Assembly (NCBI GenBank): GCA_032718475.1
Contig: JAUCBJ010000888.1
Span: forward strand, 1 to 35,022
Source of the DNA: Nemertoderma westbladi
Taxonomy: Eukaryota; Xenacoelomorpha; Nemertodermatida; Nemertodermatidae
Reading direction: 5' to 3'
DNA length: 35,022 nt
Within the stretch, counting starts at the first letter, position 1. Each line of letters opens with the position of its first letter. Both the position numbers and the translations under genes were made by a program. Of this stretch, positions 18,613 to 28,503 are shown piece after piece. The notes beneath the pieces were generated by a model, which did no database searches, was not told the origin of the DNA, and saw only the letters and a program-made list of their open reading frames with translations.

Positions 18613-20866
18613 CTGGTTATTACCAACGGACAGGATACTATGGTATTTTGAAAGTAATAAAGCAGTAGAAAATAAATTGCGTTGTCTAGATAGGAAAAAT
18701 ACCACCGTCTGACGACTTATAGCCGTGGCGCTATAAGTACTACGTTATGTATCACGGAGTGTTCCTACCTAGAAGTTAATTACCGCGGCCTACCAGAGCC
18801 AATGTGCCTATTAACCACTTTACAACACAAATATACTGCCTACACACTAATTACCTTCGGAAAGCACTGTACACTAAACCCTAAATTAGGTACAAGTACT
18901 TATACAACAAATAACCAGCAGTTAAAATACTTGAACAGCTAAAGGAACCACGGTATCTGCTGGAGTGACCAAAGCATAAAATCTCCAGTCTTTACCTACG
19001 CCAAACAGCCCTGATGTAGTACCGGGGTTAATTTAACTATAACGGTATATATAGCAAGCACAATTACTGTAGGAATAAACTTGGGGGTATGAATGTTGCG
19101 AATAATCGCATAAACTCTGAATAATAAATATTACGCTACCCTTACAGACTACACAAACAAAATACAGACCAAACGCTGGCAGACTACTATCAAGCCTAAA
19201 TAAACTACAGTATATGCAGACTCCGAAATGGTTAGTTAGTATGCGTTCTAACCGAGTAGTACATCTTATTCTTTCAGGGGGGATTTACCTTACAGCACTG
19301 GATGCCCACCACTTTCCTAACTAGTACTTTATCGGACATACACTCTACACACACTGCAATCTCTTCAGACTTAACAACAGTCAGACAACAGTCTAGCCTA
19401 CAAATTACCTGTACAATCTGAGCAGGCTTACACGTCTTCTGCTCAATATTAACTTACAAAGAAATAAAACTGACAGAAATAGGCCTAAGTAAAATCCCAA
19501 TAAAAAACCAGGCGTCCCCGATTAAATATTAAGACCTACCGGTATATAATTATCAAAATCAAATAATATTGTTGTACCTGTACTGCTGTAAGTACCAGTC
19601 CGGGTGGTTAGGTAGTCAGGCCTACTGGTTACCGGTCGACCGGTACTTTTGCCCTTTATTGGCTACGTGCAATAAAGAAGCTATAACTGTTATTGTTCGC
19701 GCTTTCAGACTTTTAGCAGTTTAACCTGCCAAATTTAGGTGTCTTCTAAGTTATAAATCGACTTTAGCCTATGACGAGTATTTGATACACTACATTAGCC
19801 AAAGCCAGCCTATGCGCGACCATTCACCCGCTGGATATACCCGGGAGACTGGATTCGGAAGCTCTGACTTTATTGCGATGTAGGCCTACTGTATTATTCG
19901 ATTGATCGTTAATATATAATCTCTGACCAATATTATTCACTTTCGGGAAATATTAACAGTTCCTTTAGGACGTGGCGCTCTAAGTTATGACTTACACTAA
20001 ACACAACGGGATGGCTATTGATTCACGTATAAAGCGCATTCTTTAGGAGATGCTTTGTTATCTGTCACAGTCATGCACACTACCGCACAATGCTGCACAC
20101 CGATCTGCCGACCTTCACTAATTTTAGTCACATATAAAGCGAACAGCCACTGACACATGTAGTGCCTATGAAATAGCATTAGATTCACTTCAAAACCAAT
20201 ATAATGTAAGTCGCAATTGCTATATGTAACCGGTCTCTTACCTTCAGTATATCAAGAAAATTGGGGTTTTATGATTATTTATCGATATTATCCAAATATA
20301 ACAAGATTCCATCAACTGATACAATTAATAACCGACAGTAAATAGCAGTAAAATAATGCGGTGTTTGTATGAGATATGACAATATGACAAGTGTGACTCA
20401 TTTGAATTATGGTTTGTTTGATAACAGTTATACGTTTCTATGATCAAAGCCTACTAATGTTTTGGCTAAAGTCTGAAACACAGAATAATTCCAAAGCCGG
20501 TGTTCTGGCATCAGGAAAAAAGGTAAACATAAACCGTAATGCATTGCGCGATTTACTGGAGGTTTCTGTACAAATAAAATGAGAATAGCTCTGATTGGTT
20601 GACCGAACAAAGAAACAAAGGAAAAGTTACACGTGTACATATCAGCTGATAGATGTCGTCATCGTAACTACACTGTATCAAGAGGATTTTGGCGTATTGC
20701 GACATAAAATCGCTAGTTATGTCCACTAAAGTACACATACAGAAGAAATGGCTTTTTATGTCACTAAAACACCGGTACAGTAAGGAAACGGCTTTTTATG
20801 TCCGTAAAACACCTACAGAGTACTTTGCGGGGAAAATAACCAGCTAATTCCGCAAAAGCCTTTACA
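18613..20866 (-). repeat. Right (5') long terminal repeat, visible homologous part
   Basis: This is the partner of 1-2556. Because the window opens inside the left copy, homology can only be followed from 18613. The LTR probably continues leftward toward gag, so its real length is more than 2.2 kb and up to about 3.0 kb. Its outer end at 20866 abuts a rearranged LINE fragment. As the 5' LTR of a minus-strand element it should hold the promoter, but I could not pick out a core promoter in the AT-rich sequence. Confidence 0.7.
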
Positions 20867-21396
20867 TGGGTCATGTCCTGTACCCCTGCTGCCAGGTGCA
20901 GGTCGCAGTGAAGTGCACTCATAGTGGACATGAGAACACTCTATTCCTGACCAGCCATTGGTAGATCACCATCTGCCTGGCCAGGCCATATGCCCCTGCA
21001 GCCAAGTATATGGGTCCTTAATCCAGGACCAAGGGCGTCCTTATCCCAGAGCGAAGGGGGTCCTAGTTACAGGACCAGATTTGCCCTAGTAAGAGGGTCT
21101 ATGCAACTACAGATGGCACCTCCTTTATGTAAGACTTAGTCTGCGTGCTAGCAGAACAACGAAATCTGCCTTGCCGCGGCATGACTGGTTCTCTCTGTTG
21201 CAACAGCCAAGTGTGAGATCCAGTTTCACACTACAGTTGAGCAACAGGTATGAGGTTCTTGTCTTTGAGGCGGCAGATCACTGTGAGAGGGCTATACTGC
21301 CTTCACAGAAGCAGTTAAGTTAGCAGCTGCAGAACAGTTCCTGTATACCCTTGAAACAGGAAAAGGGCCCCCTGGACTGACAAAAAAATCCAGAAG
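20867..21396 (+). mobile_element. Rearranged LINE fragment: inverted 5' piece joined to direct internal piece
   Basis: 20867-21129 is the reverse complement of about 28593-28854 (5' leader of the LINE at 28.5-32.3 kb), with few mismatches. From 21130 the sequence matches 30060-30325 of the same LINE in direct orientation, starting AAGACTTAGTCTGCGTGCTA near 21131. It ends at CCAGAAG before the satellite. The coding part is broken (one-base indels, for example in the Ala-Glu-Thr region near 21330). An inverted 5' part followed by a direct 3' part with a deletion at the join is the pattern produced by twin-priming, although here the 3' end of the LINE is also missing. Confidence 0.85.
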
Positions 21397-22995
21397 CTAA
21401 CTCACGCTAACTACTAACTCACGGTAAGTGTGGACACTGACTAACTCTCGGTAAGTTGTGGACACTGTCTAACTCTCGGTAAGTGGGGGTACTGACTAAT
21501 TCACGGTAAGTGTGGACACTGACTAACTCTCGGTAAGTTGTGGACACTGACTAACTCTCGGTAAGTGTGGACAATGCCTAACTCTCGGTAAGTGGGGGTA
21601 CTGACTAATTCACGGTAAGTGTCGACACTGACTAGCTCACGGTAAGTGTGGACACTGACTAACTCTCGGTAAGTTGTGGATGGACACTGACTAACTCTTG
21701 GTAATTGTGGACACTGACAAACTCTCGGTAAGTGAGGCCACTGACTAACTCACGGTAAGTGTGGAAACTGACTATCTCTTGGTAAGTGTGGAAACTGACT
21801 ATCTCTTGGTAAGTGTGGACACTGACTAACTCACGGAAAGTGTGGACACTGACTAACTTACGGTAAGTGTGGACGCTGAATAACTTACGGTAAGTGTGGA
21901 CACTGACTAACTTACGGTAAGTATGGACACTGACTAACTCTCGGTAAGTTGTGGATGGACACTGACTAACTCTCGGTAAGTTGTGGATGGACATTAACTA
22001 ACTCTCGGTAAGTCTGGACACTGACTAATTTTCGGTAAGTGTGGAGACTGAGTAACTCTCGGTAAGTGTGGACACTCACTAACTCACGGAAAGTGTGGAC
22101 ACTGAGTAACTTACGGTAAGTGTGGACGCTGAATAACTTACGGTAAGTGTGGACACTGACTAACTTACGGTAAGTATGGACACTGACTAACTCTCGGTAA
22201 GTTGTGGATGGACTCTAACTAACTCTCGGTAAGTTGTGGATGGACACTAACTAACTCTCGGTAAGTTGTGGATGGACATTAACTAACTCTCGGTAAGTCT
22301 GGATACTGACTAATTTTCGGTAAGTGTGGAGACTGAGTAACTCTCGGTAAGTGTAAACACTGACTAAATCTCGGTAAGTGTGGAAACTGACTAACTCTCT
22401 GTAATTGTGAACACTGACTAACTCTCGGTAACTTGTGGTTGGACACTGACTACCTCTCGGTAAGTGTGGACACTCACTAACTCTTTGTAGGTGTGGACAC
22501 TGACTAACTCACGGAAAGTATGGACACTGACTAACTCTCGGTAAGTTGTGGATGGACACTAACTAACTCTCGGTAAGTTGTGGATGGACATTAACTAACT
22601 CTCGGTAAGTCTGGACACTGACTAATTTTCGGTAAGTGTGGATACTGACTAACTCTCGGTAAGTGTAAACACTGACTAAATCTCGGTAAGTGTGGAAACT
22701 GACTAACTCTCGGTAAGTGTGAACACTGACTAACTCTCGGTAAGTTGTGGTTGGACACTGACTACCTGTCGGTAAGTGTGGACACTCACTAACTCTTTGT
22801 AGGTGTGGACACTGACTAACTCTCGGTAAGTGTAAACACTGACTAAATCTCGGTAAGTGTGGAAACTGACTAACTCTCGGTAAGTGTGAACACTGACTAA
22901 CTCTCGGTAAGTTGTGGTTAGACACTGACTACCTGTCGGTAAGTGTGGACACTCACTAACTATTTGTAGGTGTGGACACTGAATAACTCTCGGTA
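21397..22995. repeat. Satellite array of about 27-bp units containing GGTAAGT
   Basis: This is about 1.6 kb of tandem units with consensus core CTCTCGGTAAGTGTGGACA followed by CTGACTAA. Variants include a longer unit with GTAAGTTGTGGATGG. Higher-order periodicity is visible: the variant GGACATTAACTAACTCTCGG recurs near 21989, 22273 and 22587. Long minus-strand frames across it (for example 22563-22925, HLPRVSQ-type repeats) are translation artefacts of a stop-poor unit. The array starts directly at the end of the LINE fragment. Confidence 0.95.
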
Positions 22996-23105
22996 TTGGC
23001 GAGCACTGCCTAATTAACTTGTATATAAATGATGTGAGAGCGATAATATCTAAATGGTCAAAGTTTTAGTTGGAAGGTTAAGGTATTGGATAGTTTAACA
23101 GTCAG
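22996..23105. other. Short spacer 3' of the lectin gene
   Basis: This is unique-looking AT-rich sequence between the satellite and the lectin stop codon. I did not find a canonical AATAAA on the minus strand here, so the lectin polyadenylation site, if any, would have to lie within or beyond the satellite or use a variant signal. Confidence 0.3.
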
Positions 23106-23885
23106 TTATTTTAGTTCCACTGAGTATTTGCAAATGAACGAACAATTAAAATCAATGAAATCGTTGAGTGATGAAAATGACGGATGAAATACCAGAACGT
23201 GTTGTTTATGGTTATAGTTGTCCAGGCCATGATTACCACCAGTTAAACCATTACGATTCGAGAATGTCAGTTGTCCAAACCTTGCAAACATTTGCTCCAC
23301 TGTTAGTTGCAACCCATTGCTCCATTTCCACACACCTTCATGATCTCTGTCAGTGGCTCCTACAAAGTATGCAGATACTCCATACGGCTCAACCATCTCT
23401 TTTAACCATCGCATTTCCGCTTTGAAGTTCTCCTCCGGGTTCAAGTACAGCAGTTTGGCTCTCTTATCTTCACATTCGGCCTTGGCATTGTCCCAAGTTG
23501 TTGAAGTTGGGTCCAGCCAATAGCAGCTCCCCTGTCTGTATTTCCAGCCAACTTTACACGTCGGAGACCGGGAGAAGTACCCCCCTTTTACATGTTGAAC
23601 CAGACCGGTTGTATCAACATCACTAGCCTCGATATCTTTTGGCTGACAGAGCTTCTCAACCTGCTTGTAGTTAAACGATAAGCATCCATGGGTGGACGAA
23701 CAAGTTATTGCGCACTGAGCGACGCTGTCTTTAAAGCATTCGTTGCCAAGGTTACTTCCTTCTAGAACGTGGTCGTTACCAGCTACACTTCTGTATATTG
23801 TGGTGGTTCTTATACCAAATATAGGATGTAAGTAAAGTACTGAGAGTATTAAATATAAATATAAGAATCGAAACATGGTTCCCAA
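23106..23885 (-). CDS. Secreted PAN/apple plus C-type lectin-domain protein
   Basis: A complete single-exon frame of 259 codons runs from ATG at 23885 to TAA at 23108. Residues 1-24 are a signal peptide (hydrophobic LYLYLILSVLYL core). Residues about 45-82 carry C50, C58, C62, C68 and C80 in a PAN/apple-like pattern with CLSFNY. Residues about 110-255 form a C-type lectin domain: C110, C121 (GSCYW), C138 (AEC), YFVGATD in place of the WIGL strand, VWKWSNG, and C248/C252 (NCSFICKYS). No EPN or QPD calcium-site motif is present (TGGNHGLDN lies there). The usual third-loop Cys (ENC-type) is also missing, so calcium-dependent sugar binding is doubtful. Such proteins are typically extracellular recognition or mucosal factors. 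The frame is undamaged amid decayed repeats, suggesting a real gene or a recent retrocopy. No poly(A) tract or flanking duplication is evident. Confidence 0.75.
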   Translation of the reverse strand: MGTMFRFLYLYLILSVLYLHPIFGIRTTTIYRSVAGNDHVLEGSNLGNECFKDSVAQCAITCSSTHGCLSFNYKQVEKLCQPKDIEASDVDTTGLVQHVKGGYFSRSPTCKVGWKYRQGSCYWLDPTSTTWDNAKAECEDKRAKLLYLNPEENFKAEMRWLKEMVEPYGVSAYFVGATDRDHEGVWKWSNGLQLTVEQMFARFGQLTFSNRNGLTGGNHGLDNYNHKQHVLVFHPSFSSLNDFIDFNCSFICKYSVELK

Positions 23886-24985
23886 ACTCGGATTTATTCA
23901 ATAGCAATAATTCATTCGTATTTATGATTTATTAATAGGCCTAGTAATTAATATTTGTATTTTTGTTGGACTGGAGCTAATATAAGTTTTCATTCAGTTA
24001 CAATCCATTTCAAATCAACCCAACCCGTTCCACCACAGCCCCAACCCGATCCACATCAGCCCCAACCCGTTCCACATCAGCCCAACCCGTTCCACATCAG
24101 CCCCAACCCGTTCCACATCAGCCCCAACCCGTTCCACATCCCAACCCGTTCCACATCAGCCCCAACCCATTCCACCACAGCCCCAACCCGTTTCACCTCA
24201 GCCCCAACCCGTTCCACATCAGTCCCAACCCGTTCCACATCAGCCCCAACGCGTTCCACCTCAGCCCCAACCCCTTTCCACATCAGTCCCAACCCGTTCC
24301 ACACAAGCCCCAAGCCGTTCCACATCAGCCCCAACCCATTCCACAACAGCCCCAACCCGTTCCACATCACTCCCAACCCGTTCCACCTCAGCCCCAACCC
24401 GTTCCACATCAGCCCCAACCCGTTCCACATCAGCCCCAACCCGTTGCACATCAGCCCCATCCGTTACACATCAGTCCCAACCCGTTCCACCACAGTCCCA
24501 ACCCGTTCCACATCAGTACCAACCCGTTCCACATCAGCCCCAACCCATTCCACCACAGCCCCAACCCGTTTCACCTCAGCCCCAACGCGTTCCACATCAG
24601 CCCCAACCCGTTCCACATCAGCCCCAACCCGTTGCACATCAGCCCCATCCGTTACACATCAGTCCCAACCCGTTCCACCACAGCCCCAACCCGTTCCACA
24701 TCAGTACCAACCCGTTCCACATCAGCCCCAACCCATTCCACCACAGCCCCAACCCGTTTCACCTCAGCCCCAACGCGTTCCACCTCAGCCCCAACCCCTT
24801 TCCACATCAGTCCCAACCCGTTCCACACAAACCCCAAGCCGTTCCACATCAGCCCCAACCCATTCCACAACAGCCCCAACCCGTTCCACATCATTCCCAA
24901 CCCGTTCCACCTCAGCCCCAACCCGTTCCACATCAGCCCCAACCCGTTCCACATCAGCCCCAACCCGCTCCACATCAGCCCCAAC

Positions 24986-26237
24986 CAGGGACGGATTATG
25001 GATTTTCTGGCCCCCGGCAGTCGCAACTTACGGGCCCCTAACCCACCAATCCCCCCCCCCCCCCCACCCCCCACGAAAACCAATTGCAAAAAATTTTGGA
25101 CCCCGTTGGTAAAAAGTAATTATTATTTTTTCCAAAAAATTTACACCAAAAGACATCAATCAATTGTATATTTAGGTACGACTGACATTCTGACAGATTC
25201 TGAGAAATAATGTGTGACTTTGATTGATTGTGAAATAATTTTGAAAATATATCGGCAAATCAATGAATTAGATACAAAAATTACTTAAAAAACGCATTTT
25301 GCCATCCTTTGTGACTACTGAACTCGTGAATGATTTCAGATAAATCTAATTGAAAAGAAAAGTAAATGTTAATAATTGTAATACAGTAATAAATTACTAC
25401 TCATTCAAATCCAAATTTTTGCTAACGTTTTCCTTTAAAAATTAGACTTTAAACATTTTTTTAAACACTTTAAACAGTATTTTAAACATTTTATGGGATA
25501 TTGTGTATATCTCGGCGCGGCTTTAAGTAATTTAATTATGCAAAAAGAAAGAAACAAAATAAAATTTACTTCCGAAGAATCAGCGCAGTGATTAAAATAA
25601 TTAAAATATTATTAACAATACAATAATGATTACGATACTACTGTATTATGAGCACTTAATACACTCATAATTAACGTACCAATTCAATGCAATATCATTG
25701 TTAAAATTGGATGGAAAGCCCTTTCGCTCAGCACATTGACCTCCTTCACTTGGCAACCACAGACAGCTACGCCGCTAGCCAGACAGCCAATATATTCAAC
25801 TCGCCTTCACCCTATTGGTTGCCTGGCTAGCGGCATACAGTAGTAGCTGCGAGTCCAGTCTGGGTAGCCGAATCGAGGTAACATAGTAAATACAACTCCT
25901 TGCTTATCCAACTACTGGTTCACCTCAAGTTAAATAATTACATGTTCTGGAATGAATATTTACAACATTGGCTTCTGCTATCCGTTGCCTACCATTTAAG
26001 GGCCCTTCTATTTTATTTCAATGGCATTCTCTAATCGTATCTGTCTATCAATGCTGCTATATGTGAGATATAAATATTTATTGAACAGCCAGAAATAAAT
26101 AAATAAATTAGGTTGTTTTATCAGTCTGTCAGTGAGATAATGTGCTGTAAATTTCTCTCAACTTGCGGGCCCCTTCCAACTTACGGGCCCCCGGCAGCTG
26201 CCCCTGTTGCCCCCCCCCCCCCCTTAATCCGTCCCTG
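24986..26237. mobile_element. hAT-type non-autonomous DNA transposon with 8-bp target duplication
   Basis: The ends are the inverted repeat CAGGGACGGATTA (24986-24998 and 26225-26237). It is flanked by a perfect 8-bp duplication, GCCCCAAC at 24978-24985 and 26238-26245. The 8-bp duplication and the CAGGG(A/G)CGGAT ends are characteristic of hAT elements. A GGGCCC-rich subterminal region with poly-C tracts (about 25050-25068 and 26210-26223) lies inside both ends. The 1252-bp interior is AT-rich, contains a 20-bp-stem palindrome at 25771-25834 and no transposase frame, so mobilisation would need a transposase in trans. Confidence 0.9.
25771..25834. repeat. Palindrome inside the hAT element
   Basis: The left arm GCCGCTAGCCAGACAGCCAA (25771-25790) pairs with the right arm TTGGTTGCCTGGCTAGCGGC (25815-25834) with two mismatches, around a loop of about 24 bases. 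The arms continue weakly outside as AGCTAC and GTAGCT. It may be a nested foldback or a remnant of a smaller palindromic element. Confidence 0.8.
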
Positions 26238-26924
26238 GCCCCAACCCGTTGCACATCAGCCCCATCCGTTACACATCAATCCCAACCCGTTCCACCACAG
26301 CCCCAACCCGTTCCACATCAGTCCCAACCGGTTCCACATCAGCCCCAACCCGTTCCACATCAGCCCAACCCGTACCACCACAGCCCCAACCCATTCCCCC
26401 ACAGCCCCAACCCGTTCCACATCAGCCCCAACATGTTCCACATCAGCCCCAACCCGTTCCACATCAGCCCCAACCCGTTCCACATCAGCCCCAACCCGTT
26501 CCACCTCAGCCCCAACCCGTTCCACATCAGCCCCAACCCGTTCCACCACAGCCCCAACCCGTTCCACCACAACCCCAACCAGTTCTACCACAACCCCAAC
26601 CCGTTCCACTTCAGCCCAACCCGTTCCACATCAGCCCCAACCCGTTCCACCTCAGCCCCAACCCGTTCCACATCAGCCCCAACCCGTTCCACCACAGCCC
26701 CAACCCGTTCCACCACAACCCCAACCAGTTCTACCACAACCCCAACCCGTTCCACTTCAGCCCAACCCGTTCCACATCAGCCCCAACCCGTTCCACATCA
26801 GCCCCAACTGATTCCACCACAACCCCAACCCGTTCCACATCAGTCCCAACCCGTTCCACATCACTCCCAACCCGTTCCACCTCAGCCCCAACCCGTTCCA
26901 CATCAGTCCCAACCCGTTCCACAT

Positions 26925-27168
26925 AATAATAATAATAATAATATTTATTTATAACGCGCCCTATCAGTTAGTAAAAGTTGTTCAGGGCGCAATGATAAAA
27001 ACCAACTATAGTATCTTAAAAATATATATAAGTTAGTACAGTAAAAATAAGTCTTGAGTAAACTTAATTGTGGAACAGTGAAATAAAAAATTTAAATAAA
27101 GATTAGTCTGTAGAATACTCCAATCGAAACAGGTGGGTTTTTAGACGAGAGTTAAACGTTTCGACCGT
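26925..27168 (-). mobile_element. CR1/L2-like LINE 3' tail with 5-bp target duplication
   Basis: On the minus strand this starts within coding sequence: SRLKTHLFRLEYS ends at a TAA at 27105-27103. The LKTHLF motif is characteristic of the C-terminus of CR1/L2-group ORF2 proteins. A 3' region with GGGCGCGTTATAAATAAATA follows and the piece ends in (ATT)n at 26925-26942. The inserted piece is flanked by CACAT at 26920-26924 and 27169-27173, and removing one copy restores the minisatellite period. The insertion is severely 5'-truncated (about 244 bp). Confidence 0.85.
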
Positions 27169-27326
27169 CACATCAGCCCCAACCCGTTCCACATCAGCCC
27201 CAACTGATTCCACCACAGCCCCAACCCGTTCCACATCAGCCCCAACCCGTTCCACATCCAACCCCAACCCGTTCCACATCAGCCCAAACCCGTTCCACAT
27301 CCAGCCCCAACCCGTTCCACACTCTT

Positions 27327-28295
27327 TACAATACGTTCCATTCCCCTCCCTTCTGACGGTTTCTAGTTGTGATTTTACTTCATATATAAACTTTATAAAT
27401 TGATTGAAACAAAGATAAATAAAGCGAATGAATGACTGTAATAAATTAAAGTTGGTTTGTTAAGTACCGTAGAAGCACCAACAGCCAGCAGGTGTGTTGG
27501 CTTAAATAGTTTAAATTATTAATATCTGGAAGCGTTGTGGAAATGGATGAGTTAATTAAACTACTTATAAATCAAAAATAATATGCGAAACGTCGAATGG
27601 CTGATAAAGGCGGTCGTATAGGTTAATAGGGATAATTTAAATATATATCACTTGGGAAGTCTGATTACTTACTTTTATTTTCTGTATCATCGAGGTATTA
27701 TATTTACCGACGGCCAGAGAGGTTGCTAGAGTCAATTATATTCTATAAACTCAATTCTATAAAATAAGAGATTGAAAACATTTTTTTCTAATTTTTCACT
27801 ATATCAAATTCCGTGTGTATATTTTTAATCATATTATGATAGAGAAGGAGTAATGGGAGCCCTATATTATCCCAATCCCACTGCTACTGTATATTACTGA
27901 TGCGATTACAGATATTACTTATTGGTTCACGGTCTTATTGACATAAGTGACCATTATTACAGTACTGTGTATGTATGTGTGTGTGTGTGTCCAGAGCAAT
28001 ATCTCCGTTATTTAAGAATCAATTGAAATGAAATATGGACAAGCGTTAGATATAGGCATAACACGGCTCATACAGAAAATTAGGTTTTGAGATGATATTT
28101 GTGCAATGCGAGCTCTATTCTTAGGGTAAACAATTATTGCCAGCTTGTGTTACTTAATTGTGTTATCAATTCATTTAAACGGGCTAAGCCTGATGAATTG
28201 GAACTCTGATATTTTTTCCCCTAGCGGCAGTAAGAGGAACTGTAAAGTCTGTCTGTGTGTAGAATTTATAATTAAGCAATGCTCGTAGGGGTGTT
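27327..28295. other. Non-coding AT-rich stretch with a (TG)n tract
   Basis: No gene is seen. A (TG)n microsatellite lies at about 27967-27990. The block CCCCTAGCGGCAG ... GTCTGTCTGTGTGTAGAATT at about 28219-28268 recurs in direct orientation near 33093-33143, so at least its right end belongs to a dispersed repeat. Confidence 0.5.
28219..28268 (+). repeat. Dispersed repeat block, copy 1
   Basis: CCCCTAGCGGCAG, GGAACT, AAGTCTGTCTGT and GTAGAATTT occur in the same order and spacing at about 33093-33143 (direct orientation). The two copies flank the LINE and its GTTTCGGCAAC arrays. The family was not recognised. Confidence 0.75.
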
Positions 28296-28503
28296 GTCGC
28301 GTTTCGGCAACTTATAGTTCGTTAGAACCGCGTTTCAGCAACTCCTAGTCGCGTTTCGGCAACATGGTAACAAAGTTGCGTTTCGGCAACTGATAGATGC
28401 GTTTCGGCAACTCATAGTTTCATTTCGGTAACTCATAATTACATTCCGGCAACTGTTAACAGGATGCGCTTAGGCAAACTGATAGATGCGTTTCGGCAAC
28501 TCG
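28296..28503 (+). repeat. Array of CGTTTCGGCAAC-like units (left)
   Basis: About eight degenerate units of roughly 22-30 bp carry the core GCGTTTCGGCAACTCATAG, some mutated (CATTTCGGTAACTCATA, CATTCCGGCAACTG). The core is itself a short hairpin (GTTGC-GTTTCG-GCAAC). The array lies just left of the LINE at 28.5 kb. Confidence 0.85.

Larger units (their letters stand above)
1..20866 (-). mobile_element. Giant degenerate BEL/Pao-type LTR retroelement
   Basis: Direct repeats at 1-2556 and 18613-20866 flank a minus-strand gag-pol whose domain order (coiled coil, capsid-like region, CCHC knuckles, DSG protease, YMDD RT, RNase H, HHCC/DDE integrase, integrase C-terminal region) is that of BEL/Pao. 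With the LTRs the element exceeds 20 kb, against roughly 5-10 kb for ordinary members. The excess lies between the end of pol (9694) and the left repeat (2556): two extra minus-strand ORFs, a nested LINE and a short G-tract-ended element. Pol has four in-frame stops and two frameshifts, and the LTRs differ by many substitutions and indels, so the copy is old. I could not identify a primer-binding site or a convincing polypurine tract. The left LTR starts before the window. Confidence 0.7.
24017..27326. repeat. 21-bp minisatellite, interrupted by two transposable elements
   Basis: The unit core is CCCCAACCCGTTCCACA plus TCAG (21 bp). It runs at 24017-24985, resumes at 26238-26924 and again at 27169-27326, so it was one array before the hAT and LINE-tail insertions. 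A higher-order repeat of about 188 bp is marked by GTTGCACATCAGCCCCATCC at 24443 and 24631, with the same variant again at 26248. The unit length is a multiple of three without stops, which is why long frames encoding (HQPQPVP)n-like peptides appear on both strands. None has a credible start, so I do not call them genes. The minus strand is G-rich (GGGTTGGGG per unit). Confidence 0.95.

Noticed and set aside
21659-22925. Minus-strand frames encoding VSVHTYRELVS-like repeats
   Set aside because: Translation of the satellite of about 27 bp, interrupted irregularly by unit-length changes.
23955-26954. Long open frames on both strands encoding Pro/Gln/His or Gly/Leu/Trp repeats
   Set aside because: They are explained by a 21-bp stop-free tandem unit. 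No credible start, splice or promoter context was seen, and frames exist in several phases at once.
28296-28503. CRISPR-like array of CGTTTCGGCAAC repeats
   Set aside because: Units are degenerate and unequally spaced, the spacers are themselves repeats, and the context is an animal genome.
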